A stretch of 45,028 bases of DNA from an uncultured Lachnospiraceae bacterium (GCA_910588565.1 CAJUPF010000020.1:1-45028); one strand, 5' to 3'; shown: positions 16,698 through 25,984, counted from the stretch's first letter. The notes: generated from the letters alone by a model not told the origin. Translations and numbers: made by a program.

Positions 16698-16779
16698 CCC
16701 AAGACCTCCCATATGCAAAAAGCAGCTTTCATCCCCCTGGCGGCAGCCACCCATCCGCTTCCTTTCGATAACAGAATCG

Positions 16780-17484
16780 TTACCTGTTTTTCATATACTG
16801 CAGAATAACGCCGGAAAACTCCCTGCTGCGCAGACGCGATACGGGTATCTCCTTACCGCCTTCCATATATGCAATCCCATTTTTATAACTCTTTAAATAC
16901 TTCAGATTGATCAGATAACTCCTGTGGCACCGGAAAAAACTGCTGCCCAGCCTGGCTTCAAGATGTTCAATCCGGTCATAATAATCAATCACCCCGGACG
17001 AGGCCAAATGCAGATATATTTTCCGATCGATAATCTCACAGAACACAATTTCTTCCAAAGAAATAATATGGCTTTCATAGCCTTTCTGGATCAGCAGATT
17101 TGCTTCGCCTGCCTGTTTCATGGAACTAAACAGGCGTTCCATGGTCTTTTGAAACTGTCCTTCTTCGACTGGCTTTACCAGATAATCAAAGGCCTGTACC
17201 TCAAAAGACTGAAATACCAATTCCTTAAGTACCGTAATAAAGATCAGAAATCCCTGAAACTTGCGCTTGCGCAGCTTTCTTGCAGTTTCCATGCCGTCTA
17301 GATCCTCCATCTGAATATCCAGAAACAAAATATCAATCGGTTTTTTATACTTTAACAACTCTGTTCCACTGGAAAACTGCAGGATGGCGGTTTCCACATT
17401 TTTGCTGCGGAAAAAATCAGACGCCATTTTTTGGATCTGATCGGACATATATGCTTCATCATCGCAGACTGCAATGTGAACCAC
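16780..17484 (-). CDS. LytTR-family response regulator
   Basis: A 234-aa regulator starting at GTG with GGGAGG seven bases upstream. ATG codons nearby are out of frame. The receiver domain has AVCDDE, phospho-acceptor Asp in ILFLDIQMEDLDG and Lys in YLVKPV. The C-terminal LytTR domain includes the FFRCHRSYLINLKYLKSY segment and PVSRLR, typical of AgrA/LytR proteins. It is followed by its GHKL kinase. Its promoter (17528-17556) lies inside a decayed gene remnant, so the unit is transcribed separately from hemZ. Confidence 0.92.
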   Translation of the reverse strand: MVHIAVCDDEAYMSDQIQKMASDFFRSKNVETAILQFSSGTELLKYKKPIDILFLDIQMEDLDGMETARKLRKRKFQGFLIFITVLKELVFQSFEVQAFDYLVKPVEEGQFQKTMERLFSSMKQAGEANLLIQKGYESHIISLEEIVFCEIIDRKIYLHLASSGVIDYYDRIEHLEARLGSSFFRCHRSYLINLKYLKSYKNGIAYMEGGKEIPVSRLRSREFSGVILQYMKNR

Positions 17485-17527
17485 ATCATCACCTCCCAAA
17501 TTTGTTCCCTGATAGCCATGACATTTT

Positions 17528-17556
17528 ATTATAAGCTGCCTAAAGCGCCAGAACAA
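17528..17556 (-). promoter_or_regulatory. Promoter of the second LytTR/GHKL pair
   Basis: TTGTTC (17556-17551), 17 bases, perfect TATAAT (17533-17528) on the minus strand, 44 bases before the GTG start. Confidence 0.65.
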
Positions 17557-17729
17557 CTCATTTGCTTTAAAATGCGCTTTGAATGCTTTGGAATGGTTTT
17601 ACAAATTACCCTGATACCTGAGAGGATATGATTTTCACCATCATAAAATCCCTCTATATTAAGCGCCTTTTCAAGAAGCGTTACGATATCCGGTTCATCA
17701 TCCACGATCATAATTCTATATCTGTTCAT
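17529..17729 (-). pseudogene. Remnant of a response regulator fused to a kinase tail
   Basis: A 66-codon frame. Its first 28 residues are a clear receiver start (RIMIVDDEPDIVTLLEKAL, with the conserved acidic pair), like an OmpR-type regulator. The phospho-acceptor region and output domain are missing. Its later part, KTIPKHSKRILKQM, resembles the last residues of the neighbouring GHKL kinase (IIPRHFEHILQQM). This suggests an internal deletion that joined the start of one two-component gene to the end of another. The start overlaps the hemZ stop with GGAG upstream. A functional product is unlikely. Confidence 0.6.
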
Positions 17730-19191
17730 CGCACACTCCAAAAAGCTTGTTTTTCCGCTCGATCATTTCCCCAATTCTTGCGATATACTGGGCAACATCT
17801 TTCACATTTTCGCACCGCTCAATTCGCCCGTCGGAATCTACCCGCTTGGTAATCGAACCCGCTCCCAATGCTGCTATCGTCTGTTTTTCTTCGTTGATCA
17901 AAATATTATAAATCCCCGCCTTCCCTGGCTTTGCATACCCGACATTTTCAAAATTTCCCGCCATATTTTTCTGCCGGTACAGATAATATGGCTCTAATCC
18001 CATCTGCGCTGCATATTCCGCCGTTAACGCCATTGTCTCCGCTGTATTCTCAAACGTAAGCTTTCGGTACTCCTCCCGAAACAGATTCAGCCGCGCCGCC
18101 CTCTTTACTGCCAGGGAATGCACCGTCAGATTATCCGGGGCAAGCTCGCAGATGCGCTGCATAGTCGCCTCCACATCCGCAATCGTTTCCCCTGGAAGCC
18201 CCAGAATCAAATCCATATTGATATTGTCAAATCCAAGCTCCCTGGCCAGATAAAAGCTCTCTGCCGCCTGCTCCGCCGTATGATGCCTGCCAATGATACG
18301 CAGCGTCTCTTCCTTCATCGTCTGCGGATTAATGGAAATTCTCGTAACCCCCAGTTCCCGCAGGCATTCTAATTTTTCCCTTGTGATACTGTCCGGCCGC
18401 CCTGCTTCCACCGTAAACTCCAGACAGTCTGACAGCTCAAACAAATTCCGGATTTTTCCGATTACCCGCCGCAGCTGTTCCGGTTCAAGAGTCGTCGGCG
18501 TTCCGCCGCCGATATAAACGGTATTCAGCTTTTTCTCCCGAAAATGCTCCGCCGTATTCTCGATCTCCTTCTCCAACGCCAAAAGATACTCGTCCACTCT
18601 GTCTTTCCACATACCAAGCGGATACGAGGTAAACGAGCAGTACAGGCAGGTACTTGGACAAAACGGAATGCCTATGTAGAGACTGTACCCGTTTTCATAA
18701 TCGATGTTTTTTAAAAGCGCAATCTCCCGCTTTGCAATTTCAATGCTCAAATCGATTTTTTCATCCGAAGCAAAATAGGTTTGCTTCATATAATTCCGGA
18801 TAAACGCTTCGTCTTTGCCTTCTTCAAGAAACGCCATCGGAATCTTCGTCGGCCGGATTCCGGTCAGATCTCCCCAGGGAAGCGTCCGGCCTGTATAATC
18901 GCAAAGCATCTGATAATACGCCTGCTTTAACCTGTTTTTCGTCTCCTTACGATTGGAAAAATCCACCTTCACCTGACGCTTTAAAACTGGCTCCTCCCCT
19001 GCATCCGATCCCTCAAAAAATATAATCTCAATCGAGTCTTCCTGATAATTGGTTGCAATATGAAACGATATCCCCTCTTCGCCCTCTTTTTTCCCAACTG
19101 ACACCGCTACGTCTTCCGCCGGAAAAAAAGCCTTTACCAAAGAGTGAATATCGTATTCAAAATCTGCCCTGTTTAATTGAACTGTAATCAT
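17716..19191 (-). CDS. hemZ: Coproporphyrinogen dehydrogenase (radical SAM), HemZ
   Basis: A 491-aa radical SAM protein of the HemZ family (oxygen-independent coproporphyrinogen III oxidase-like). An N-terminal HemZ-specific region of about 160 residues precedes the [4Fe-4S] motif CPSTCLYC. Then come the SAM-binding GGGTPT, the ISINPQT strand, and a HemN-like C-terminal region (GLEPYYLYRQKNMAGNFENVGY). Other heme genes are not nearby. In Clostridia this gene commonly follows relA and an MBL hydrolase, as here. The 3' end overlaps the start of a decayed response regulator. Confidence 0.93.
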   Translation of the reverse strand: MITVQLNRADFEYDIHSLVKAFFPAEDVAVSVGKKEGEEGISFHIATNYQEDSIEIIFFEGSDAGEEPVLKRQVKVDFSNRKETKNRLKQAYYQMLCDYTGRTLPWGDLTGIRPTKIPMAFLEEGKDEAFIRNYMKQTYFASDEKIDLSIEIAKREIALLKNIDYENGYSLYIGIPFCPSTCLYCSFTSYPLGMWKDRVDEYLLALEKEIENTAEHFREKKLNTVYIGGGTPTTLEPEQLRRVIGKIRNLFELSDCLEFTVEAGRPDSITREKLECLRELGVTRISINPQTMKEETLRIIGRHHTAEQAAESFYLARELGFDNINMDLILGLPGETIADVEATMQRICELAPDNLTVHSLAVKRAARLNLFREEYRKLTFENTAETMALTAEYAAQMGLEPYYLYRQKNMAGNFENVGYAKPGKAGIYNILINEEKQTIAALGAGSITKRVDSDGRIERCENVKDVAQYIARIGEMIERKNKLFGVCDEQI

Positions 19192-19236
19192 ATCCTGCCT
19201 TTCTGACAGGCTTTCGGATCTTCCGGAAGCCTGTTC

Positions 19237-19869
19237 TTACAAAAACGGATTATACTGCCGCTCCCATCCAATCGTAGTTGTCTCATTATGCCCCGGAAAT
19301 ACCTGTGTTTCTCCCGGCATATGCATTAGTTTCTCTTCAATGGAACGCAGCAGCGTCGAGGCGCTGCCTCCCGGAAAATCCGTCCTGCCCACAGAACTGT
19401 TAAACAGCGTATCCCCGGAAAAAACAACCTTTTCCTGTTCCAAATAGTAGCAGCATCCGCCTTTCGTATGCCCTGGCGTATGTAATACCTGAATCGAAAA
19501 TCCCGCCAGATCCAGCACATCGCCGTCCTTAACATACACATCCGCATGGAATACCACGCCATGCGCTCCCATCATGCTGCAAAGATTGATCGCGGGCGTC
19601 TCCAATGTCTCTTTTTCATGCTCCTCCGCATAGACCGGAATGTCGAATGCCTTTGCCACAGCCTCCGCCGCCGATGCATGATCGTAATGGCCATGGGTCA
19701 AAAGAACCGCTTTGGGAATCAGTTTCTTCTCATTGGCTTTTTTAATCAACGCCTGCGCCGCATCCCCCGGATCTACAATCAGTACTTCCTTTGTATCCTG
19801 ATTAACTGCAAAATAGCAATTGGTCATTACCGGGCCAACTACATATTGTTCTACACTTAAATTTGCCAT
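19237..19869 (-). CDS. MBL-fold hydrolase (glyoxalase II-like, YqgX type)
   Basis: A 210-aa metallo-beta-lactamase-fold protein with the metal motif THGHYDH, later ligands in HTPGHTKGG, SGDTLF and FPGHNETT. This is the short glyoxalase II-like group that hydrolyses thioesters or has unknown thiol substrates. The stop of relA is one base before its ATG (TGATATG), so translation is likely coupled. An in-frame upstream start lies inside relA and is less likely. Confidence 0.9.
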   Translation of the reverse strand: MANLSVEQYVVGPVMTNCYFAVNQDTKEVLIVDPGDAAQALIKKANEKKLIPKAVLLTHGHYDHASAAEAVAKAFDIPVYAEEHEKETLETPAINLCSMMGAHGVVFHADVYVKDGDVLDLAGFSIQVLHTPGHTKGGCCYYLEQEKVVFSGDTLFNSSVGRTDFPGGSASTLLRSIEEKLMHMPGETQVFPGHNETTTIGWERQYNPFL

Positions 19870-19870
19870 A

Positions 19871-22177
19871 TCAGCTCGTCGTCCTTTCGATATCAATTAC
19901 ACTCTCCACCTGACGGATCTTGTCAATCAGGCTGATGAGTTCCCTTCTGCCTCTGATTTGGAACGAAATTTCAATCGTAGCGATACCCTGTTTGCTGGTA
20001 TTTGAGCGGATTCCGCTGATGTCGATTTCCCGTTCCGTAAAAATTTTCGTAATATCCACTAAAAGCCCGGTTCGGTTATTGCCGAAAATCTTAAGCTCCG
20101 CAAAGTACAGGGCATGTTCGTTCTCATCTGCCCCATGCTGCCATTCCGCGTCAATCAGGCGTTCCTTCTCGATCTCGGAAAGATTGATCATATTGATACA
20201 GTCGGTACGGTGAATCGAAACGCCCCGCCCTCTTGTGACAAATCCCACGATTTCATCTCCGGGCACCGGGCTGCAGCATTTGGAAAAATGGACTGCCACA
20301 TCATGTATGCCCTTGACGATAATGCCGCTTTTGCTGTTTTCCAGAATCGCCCTACCCTTACTGCTGCCGGACGCCGCGCTTAAAATATCCTGATCGGTCA
20401 ATGCTACGGCATGATCTTTTTTGTACTCTTCGTACATCCGGTTCACAATCTGGCTTTCCTTTAAACCGCCATGCCCTACGGTAGCAAGAGCGGAATTCCA
20501 GTCGTGGAACCCATATTTATTCAGAATCTTCGTCTGATACTCTGTTTTATTGATATCGGAAAAATTGATGCCTTTGGTTTTACAGTACTGGGCAATCAAA
20601 TCTTTGCCCCGCAGAATATTCTCTTCTTTTAATTCACTGCGGAACCATTGATTGATTTTATTCTTGGCCTGTGTGCTCTTGACGATATTCAGCCAATCCC
20701 GGCTCGGCCCCCTGGAATTCTGCGAGGTAATCACTTCGATGCGGTCGCCGTTCTGGATTACATAGTCGATATTGACTAACTTACCGTTGACCTTTGCCCC
20801 CACCATTTTATTCCCGACTGCGGAATGGATGCTGTAAGCAAAATCAATTGTGGTAGAGCCGTTGGGAAGGTTCTTGACGTCGCCTGAAGGGGTAAAACAG
20901 AATACCGTATCCGAAAACAGATCCAAATCACTTTTCAGAAGGCTCATAAATTCCCGGTTGTCAGACATATCCCGCTGCCATTCCAGAATCTGGCGCAGCC
21001 AGCTTAGCTTCTCTTCTTCCTGATTGGCAGTGCTTACGCCGACCCTGCCCTCTTTGTATTTCCAATGGGCGGCAATACCGTATTCAGAAGTACGGTGCAT
21101 CTCATAGGTACGGATCTGAATCTCAAACGGCTGTCCCGTAGGTCCGATCAAAGTCGTATGCAGAGACTGGTACATATTCGGTTTTGGCATAGCGATATAA
21201 TCTTTAAAACGTCCCGGAATCGGTTTATACAATTCATGAATCACTCCCAGCGCTGCATAGCAGTCCATCACGGAGTCCACGATAATTCGGATGGCAAACA
21301 GGTCATATATCTGCTCCAGTGTTTTATCCTGATTAACCATCTTTTTATAGATACTGAAGAAATGCTTGGCACGCCCATCCACTTCCGCTTTGATGCCGGC
21401 CTTTTCCATATGCATCTGGACTTCTTCTACAAGTCCCTGCACATATTCATCCCGCACGCTCTTGCGTAAGGCGATGCTCTCTACCAGATTATAATAAGCT
21501 TCCGGCTCCAAATATTTTAAGGACAAATCTTCCAGTTCTGTTTTGACCTTGGAAATTCCGAGCCGCTGGGCAATGGGCGCGTAAATATCCATCGTCTCCC
21601 TTGCCTTTTCCTTTTGCTTTTCTGGCTTCATATATTTTAAGGTTCGCAGGTTGTGCAGGCGATCCGCCAGTTTAATCAGAATCACCCGGATATCCTTTGC
21701 CATAGCAAGGAACATCTTCCTCAGGTTCTCTGCCTGCACCTCGACTTTATCCGCCTCATAGGACAACTGCCCCAGTTTGGTCACGCCATCCACCAGCAGC
21801 GCTACTTCATTGCCAAACAACGCGGCAATCTCCTCTTCTGTCATAACCGTATCTTCCACCACATCATGTAAAAGCCCGGCAACAATCGTCTCTTTGTCCA
21901 ATTCCAGTTCTGCTAGAATAATGGAAACACAAAGCGGATGAATAATATAAGGCTCTCCTGATTTACGCGCCTGCTCTTTATGCGCATCGTCCGCGATATG
22001 ATATGCCCGCTCGATCAGGGAGAGGTCTGTAGAAGGATGATATTTCAGGACACACTTGATCAAATCCGCATAGAGCTTCTCCGGTTTTTCAAAATCCTGC
22101 ATTTTGCGTATACTGTCCTCTTCATTGCGAAATTCATTTTCAAACTGTTCCAGTTTCTCTGTCGAAATTTCTCCCAT
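19871..22177 (-). CDS. relA: Bifunctional (p)ppGpp synthetase/hydrolase RelA/SpoT
   Basis: A long Rel protein of 768 aa, the stringent-response enzyme that makes (p)ppGpp from GTP/GDP and ATP and also degrades it. Domains: HD hydrolase (YIIHP and HDVVEDT, residues about 50-200, active-site residues present), synthetase (about 240-390, EIQIRTYEMH), TGS (about 410-470, VFCFTPSGD), zinc-finger-like region (HFSKCCSPVPGD) and a C-terminal ACT domain. An intact HD site supports bifunctionality. First gene of relA-MBL-hemZ, transcribed from the divergent intergenic region. Confidence 0.96.
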   Translation of the reverse strand: MGEISTEKLEQFENEFRNEEDSIRKMQDFEKPEKLYADLIKCVLKYHPSTDLSLIERAYHIADDAHKEQARKSGEPYIIHPLCVSIILAELELDKETIVAGLLHDVVEDTVMTEEEIAALFGNEVALLVDGVTKLGQLSYEADKVEVQAENLRKMFLAMAKDIRVILIKLADRLHNLRTLKYMKPEKQKEKARETMDIYAPIAQRLGISKVKTELEDLSLKYLEPEAYYNLVESIALRKSVRDEYVQGLVEEVQMHMEKAGIKAEVDGRAKHFFSIYKKMVNQDKTLEQIYDLFAIRIIVDSVMDCYAALGVIHELYKPIPGRFKDYIAMPKPNMYQSLHTTLIGPTGQPFEIQIRTYEMHRTSEYGIAAHWKYKEGRVGVSTANQEEEKLSWLRQILEWQRDMSDNREFMSLLKSDLDLFSDTVFCFTPSGDVKNLPNGSTTIDFAYSIHSAVGNKMVGAKVNGKLVNIDYVIQNGDRIEVITSQNSRGPSRDWLNIVKSTQAKNKINQWFRSELKEENILRGKDLIAQYCKTKGINFSDINKTEYQTKILNKYGFHDWNSALATVGHGGLKESQIVNRMYEEYKKDHAVALTDQDILSAASGSSKGRAILENSKSGIIVKGIHDVAVHFSKCCSPVPGDEIVGFVTRGRGVSIHRTDCINMINLSEIEKERLIDAEWQHGADENEHALYFAELKIFGNNRTGLLVDITKIFTEREIDISGIRSNTSKQGIATIEISFQIRGRRELISLIDKIRQVESVIDIERTTS

Positions 22178-22227
22178 GCAATCACCACCATTTTTGCAAT
22201 ACTGTATTTTGAATATAATTATCGAGT

Positions 22228-22256
22228 ATTATATAAAATTATATGTCAAAAAGCAA
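22228..22256 (-). promoter_or_regulatory. Promoter of relA
   Basis: TTGCTT (22256-22251), 17 bases, perfect TATAAT (22233-22228) on the minus strand. It faces away from the protease promoter at 22330. Confidence 0.6.
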
Positions 22257-22329
22257 CAATTAAAACATACAAAAAAATCTCCCGATTCGGTAAATTTTTT
22301 GACAATCCAAAGCTGTCGCATACACCCTA

Positions 22330-22358
22330 TTGAAAAAAAAATCGATTTGTGCTATCTT
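22330..22358 (+). promoter_or_regulatory. Promoter of the CPBP protease gene
   Basis: TTGAAA at 22330-22335, 17 bases, TATCTT at 22353-22358. Confidence 0.6.
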
Positions 22359-22396
22359 GCTTTTTATAAATATGAACGAAAAGGAGTCTTATTGTT

Positions 22397-23272
22397 ATGA
22401 AAAAAGCCGGATATTTTTTCTTTAGTTTTCTTCCGCTGTTTGCTTCCATCGCCCTGCAGTTCGCATCGATTATCCCTATGATGGAGTTTTATCTGATACG
22501 CGCCTGCTTTTCCAACCTGCTGGCCGGAAAAAAAGTCGGATATAGCGAACTTATGATGCAGTTAGTCTCAAGCAGCGAATCCTCCACCTCCATCCTTTCC
22601 CTTATCTTTGCCCTCAGTGGTATTCTGCTCTTTAGCTTCTGGTATACGCGCCAGTTTAACGGCAATCTTAGGGAACTGCCCGAAGGGATTGCAAAACCCG
22701 GATTAATTCTTGGGCTGATTTTGCTAATCCCAGGGCTGCAGATGATTTCCGCCGTCCTGACATCACTTTCCGCCAGCTTTTTCCCAGGCTGGATGGATTT
22801 TTATGAAAAACTGATGGAAAGCGCCGGGCTGACACAGGATCCATCTCTGATGCTGATACTGTATGCGGTAGTATTCGGCCCTATTGCAGAAGAACTGACT
22901 TTCCGGGGCGTTGTCCTTTCCTCCGCCAGAAAAGCGATGCCCTTCTGGGCTGCCAACCTGTTCCAGGCATTTCTGTTCGGCGTCTTCCATTTAAATCTGA
23001 TCCAGGGGATTTATGCTTTTATGATTGGCCTGTTTTTTGGCTGCGTATGCAGCAGGGGCGGTTCTATCTACCTTTCCATTTCCCTGCACATATTATTTAA
23101 CGCCTGGGGAACCTTTATGCCAACCGACAGCCCGCTCTATACAAACCCAATATATTTCCTGCCGTTTTTCTTAGGTTCCATTCTCTTTGGTATTTTCGGA
23201 TTTTACCTTTTCTGGAAAAATACTGCCAAAACAGCTGTTAACCATTCTCCAGATTTTTCCGATATATATTAA
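22397..23272 (+). CDS. CPBP-family intramembrane metalloprotease
   Basis: A 291-aa membrane protein with about eight hydrophobic segments. It carries the CPBP (Abi, CAAX-protease-like) motifs in order: EELTFRG (EExxxR), FLFGVFHLN and the final HILFNAW with its conserved His/Asn. Bacterial members act in bacteriocin self-immunity, peptide processing or membrane homeostasis; the substrate here is unknown. Start follows AAAAGGAG. It is divergent from relA and seems monocistronic, since the next gene has its own promoter. Confidence 0.9.
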   Translation: MKKAGYFFFSFLPLFASIALQFASIIPMMEFYLIRACFSNLLAGKKVGYSELMMQLVSSSESSTSILSLIFALSGILLFSFWYTRQFNGNLRELPEGIAKPGLILGLILLIPGLQMISAVLTSLSASFFPGWMDFYEKLMESAGLTQDPSLMLILYAVVFGPIAEELTFRGVVLSSARKAMPFWAANLFQAFLFGVFHLNLIQGIYAFMIGLFFGCVCSRGGSIYLSISLHILFNAWGTFMPTDSPLYTNPIYFLPFFLGSILFGIFGFYLFWKNTAKTAVNHSPDFSDIY

Positions 23273-23327
23273 GAATGCATTCATTTGTTTCTTAATTCCA
23301 GAGTGCAAAATCCCGGCGCAAAAACGG

Positions 23328-23357
23328 TTGAAATGGATTTTGCATCGCAGCTATAAT
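23328..23357 (+). promoter_or_regulatory. Promoter of the EF-hand-like protein
   Basis: TTGAAA at 23328-23333, 18 bases, TATAAT at 23352-23357. Confidence 0.6.
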
Positions 23358-23395
23358 ACGGAACAGTTACGTACACAATTTCAGGAGGATATTAC

Positions 23396-24556
23396 GTGAT
23401 TATTCAATCAGGCAATGTAGCCATGGCATCGCGCAGAAGCTACGACCGCACTACAGCTGTTTCCTCAGTCTCCTTCTATTCTGGCATGGGCCAGATGCAG
23501 AACCGCAGCCTGCAGCTTGTAGAACATTACAGTGAAGAGTCTGATTCCGGGGAAAACAGCAATTCTGACGACGGGAGTCTTGGAAACGATCTGTTTAACG
23601 AATTTAAACAGGCACAGAGCATCGGAAGCCCTGTCTCGATTACCAGTCAGCCCGCCATGGATCTTAAGGCCATACAGGAGCAGTCCATTAATTATCTGCT
23701 GATGCTTTTCTTTGGCAAAGGCAATTTAAAGGCCAATCCGCTGTCTAACAGCAACCTGGGCCAGCCGCTTAATCTGCTGCAGCAGACTGGCGGCGGTATC
23801 TATATGGAACAAACCGATTACGCTTACCGAAGGGAAGAGGAGACGACTTCGTTTTCCACGACAGGCACGGTAAAAACCGCAGACGGAAGAGAGATTCGTT
23901 TTCAGCTTTCTATGGAAATGAGCCGTTCTTTTGAAGAGACTTATTCCCGCTCTGTCAGTTATGCCGCTCTCAATCAGGCTGCTCTTTGCGATCCTTTGGT
24001 GATCAATCTGAACACGGACGCGGCAAGCGTATCGGATCAGACATTTTATTTTGACCTGGATGCGGACGGTTCTCTGGATGAAATCTCGCAGCTTTCATCC
24101 GGCAGCGGTTTTCTGGCGCTTGATAAAAATGGAGACGGTAAAATTAACGATGGAAATGAGCTGTTTGGAACAAAGAGCGGTGATGGATTTTCAGATCTTG
24201 CCGCTTATGATGAAGATGGGAATGGATGGATTGATGAAAATGATTCCATTTTCCATCAGCTTCGGATCTGGACAAAAGACGCGGCCGGGAAGGATGTGCT
24301 CTATACGCTGGCAAAGGCAGGCGTAGGGGCTATTTATCTTGGAAGCGCGCAGACGGATTTTGCGTTAAATTCAGCCAAGGATAATTCGACAAACGCGCTG
24401 ATTCGCAAAACCGGGATTTTTCTGTATGAGAATGGGGGATGCGGCACGATGCAGCATCTGGATATGGCCAAGCAGCAAAGCGCAAAATCCGGCTTTGGTT
24501 CCACGAACACTTCTCTTTTGCGGGGAGTGAGCAAAAGCGCTTCGTTGAAGGCGTGA
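23396..24556 (+). CDS. EF-hand-like calcium-binding protein of unknown function
   Basis: A 386-aa protein starting at GTG with CAGGAGG upstream. No signal peptide is visible. Residues about 1-90 are Ser/Asn-rich and poorly structured. The C-terminal half carries several Asp-rich loops resembling EF-hand or dockerin calcium sites: FDLDADGSLDE, LDKNGDGKINDGNELFG and YDEDGNGWIDEND. They are followed by a QLRIW strand and LYTLAKAGVGAIYLG. The same block occurs in large proteobacterial RTX/calcium proteins (family knowledge). The role here is unknown. A strong bidirectional terminator follows. Confidence 0.85.
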   Translation: MIIQSGNVAMASRRSYDRTTAVSSVSFYSGMGQMQNRSLQLVEHYSEESDSGENSNSDDGSLGNDLFNEFKQAQSIGSPVSITSQPAMDLKAIQEQSINYLLMLFFGKGNLKANPLSNSNLGQPLNLLQQTGGGIYMEQTDYAYRREEETTSFSTTGTVKTADGREIRFQLSMEMSRSFEETYSRSVSYAALNQAALCDPLVINLNTDAASVSDQTFYFDLDADGSLDEISQLSSGSGFLALDKNGDGKINDGNELFGTKSGDGFSDLAAYDEDGNGWIDENDSIFHQLRIWTKDAAGKDVLYTLAKAGVGAIYLGSAQTDFALNSAKDNSTNALIRKTGIFLYENGGCGTMQHLDMAKQQSAKSGFGSTNTSLLRGVSKSASLKA

Positions 24557-24575
24557 ATCATTTCCCCGTACTTGT

Positions 24576-24616
24576 AAAAAGGAGCCGGCCGCACAATTGT
24601 GCGGCGGCTCCTTTTT
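24576..24616. terminator. Bidirectional terminator
   Basis: A long GC-rich stem between 24581 and 24611 (GGAGCC and GGCTCC outer arms, GCCGCACA inner arm) flanked by AAAAA on the left and TTTTT on the right. It can serve both convergent neighbours. Confidence 0.9.
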
Positions 24617-24632
24617 GCAGCGCCTTTTTTGG

Positions 24633-25515
24633 TTATTTTACAGTTAGTTTAAGAGATGCTTTTTTGCCATTATAAGTTTTGACTGTAATTACAGCGGTTC
24701 CCTTCTTTTTGGCGGTTACTTTTCCGGTTTTAGAAACAGAAGCTACCGACTTTTTACTTGAAGTGTATGTAAGTTTATAGCTTGCTGTACCTTTGGGCAA
24801 TTTGGCCTTGATTTGGAATTTCTTTCCTGCTTTCAGTTTTTTCTTTTGTGCATTCAATATCTGTATAATCCGCTGTCAATTTTGCTATGCTGCTGTTGTA
24901 AAAAATATAAGCTTCTCCCTGCTTTTCCTCATACAGGTTGATAAAGCCGAACATAGTAATGGTTCCATCTGACGGATCGGATGTATACTGGCGCACCTCT
25001 GTAAACGGTCCTTTGATACTGCTGCTCGTTCCAACAACCACTTCGTCTATTGTTGAAACCCACATCACATATTTCTGGGTTTGTTCGTTGTAAAGGACTT
25101 TGGGATGCGCCGCATCTTTTAAATTCCATATCTTGCCTTCATAGTCCCAATTGTATAAATCCGTGGAGCTGTACAGATGGATTCCCTCATCTTTCTCTTC
25201 TCCTTCGGCCTTTTCCAGATCATCCACCCCAAACCAGTACCACTTTGTCTCCCCATTCTCGGTAAACTGATGGACTTCACCGCCGCAGGCTTTGACACGA
25301 TTGCCAGCCGTATCATATAATATGTCTCCTGAAAGCCCGTCGATAGAATCATATTGCCGGGAAGCCTCTGTTCCTAGAACCGGAGCAGCTTCAACCGCGT
25401 CCCTTTCCGCAGCGTCATTAGCCGCCTGCAAAGGAACGGCAGGAGTCAGCAGCGATATACACATAACCGCCGCAGTCAGTTTGCAAAAAACTTTTTTCAG
25501 ACTTTTTTCCCTCAT
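24633..25515 (-). pseudogene. Degraded GH43-type glycosidase joined out of frame to a Big_2 domain
   Basis: The upstream part (from 25515, AGAGGAGGA ribosome site) encodes a signal peptide and about 190 residues like the first blades of a GH43 beta-propeller (AHPKVLYNEQTQKYVMWVS, SSTDLYNWDYEG, SIKGPFTEVR). Near residue 220 the similarity stops. The other frame then supplies a cell-surface Big_2/Ig-like domain (KKLKAGKKFQIKAKLPKGT, KKSVASVSKTGKVTAKKKG) ending at 24633. The propeller remainder is missing, so an internal deletion plus frame change is the simplest reading. The enzyme was secreted and is probably inactive now. The closest propeller group may be exo-beta-1,3-galactanase-like GH43 (tentative). 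Confidence 0.8.
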
Positions 25516-25984
25516 TGTCTTTTCCTCCTCTTTTTACAATGATCTCTATATCTCTTTTCGCCTCTTCCATTGCCGCAGATGTTCTGCAGCAAAATCTCAT
25601 CTCACATGCATACCTCCGCCGTCGGTAGTGTATCACAGTGTATCATATTGCTATATCGCCTGCAATACCAATGTACTGTTACCAGCTCTGGCTCTTAAAT
25701 TTATGTCTTTTTTCCTGATGCACGAAAAATTTACTTTTTCTATTTTGTCTGTCCTTTATTTGTGTTTCGGCCGCAAAATCCCCCTGCTCATTATCTGCCG
25801 TCTTTCTGTTATTCCCTGATTTTCTTTATCACCGCCTATCTTGCCGGTTGCTTATATCTTTTCTCTTGGATTCCCTTTTCTTTATACATATCCACATTTT
25901 TTACCATTATAGTCATTTTCATAACCATAGTCAAGTATAAAACTATATTATATGCTAATCCTATAAAAAAGGAGGCACAGATAC
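25516..25984. other. Intergenic region with tandem 9-mer
   Basis: No gene is supported in this 470-base AT-rich stretch. It holds the likely start region of the GH43 pseudogene, including a directly repeated AGTGTATCA at 25627-25635 and 25637-25645. On the minus strand a TTGCAG-17-TACACT pair overlaps these repeats. The right end should carry the promoter of the small regulator at 25985 (an ATAGT/ACTAT inverted pair lies near 25927-25945). Confidence 0.4.
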
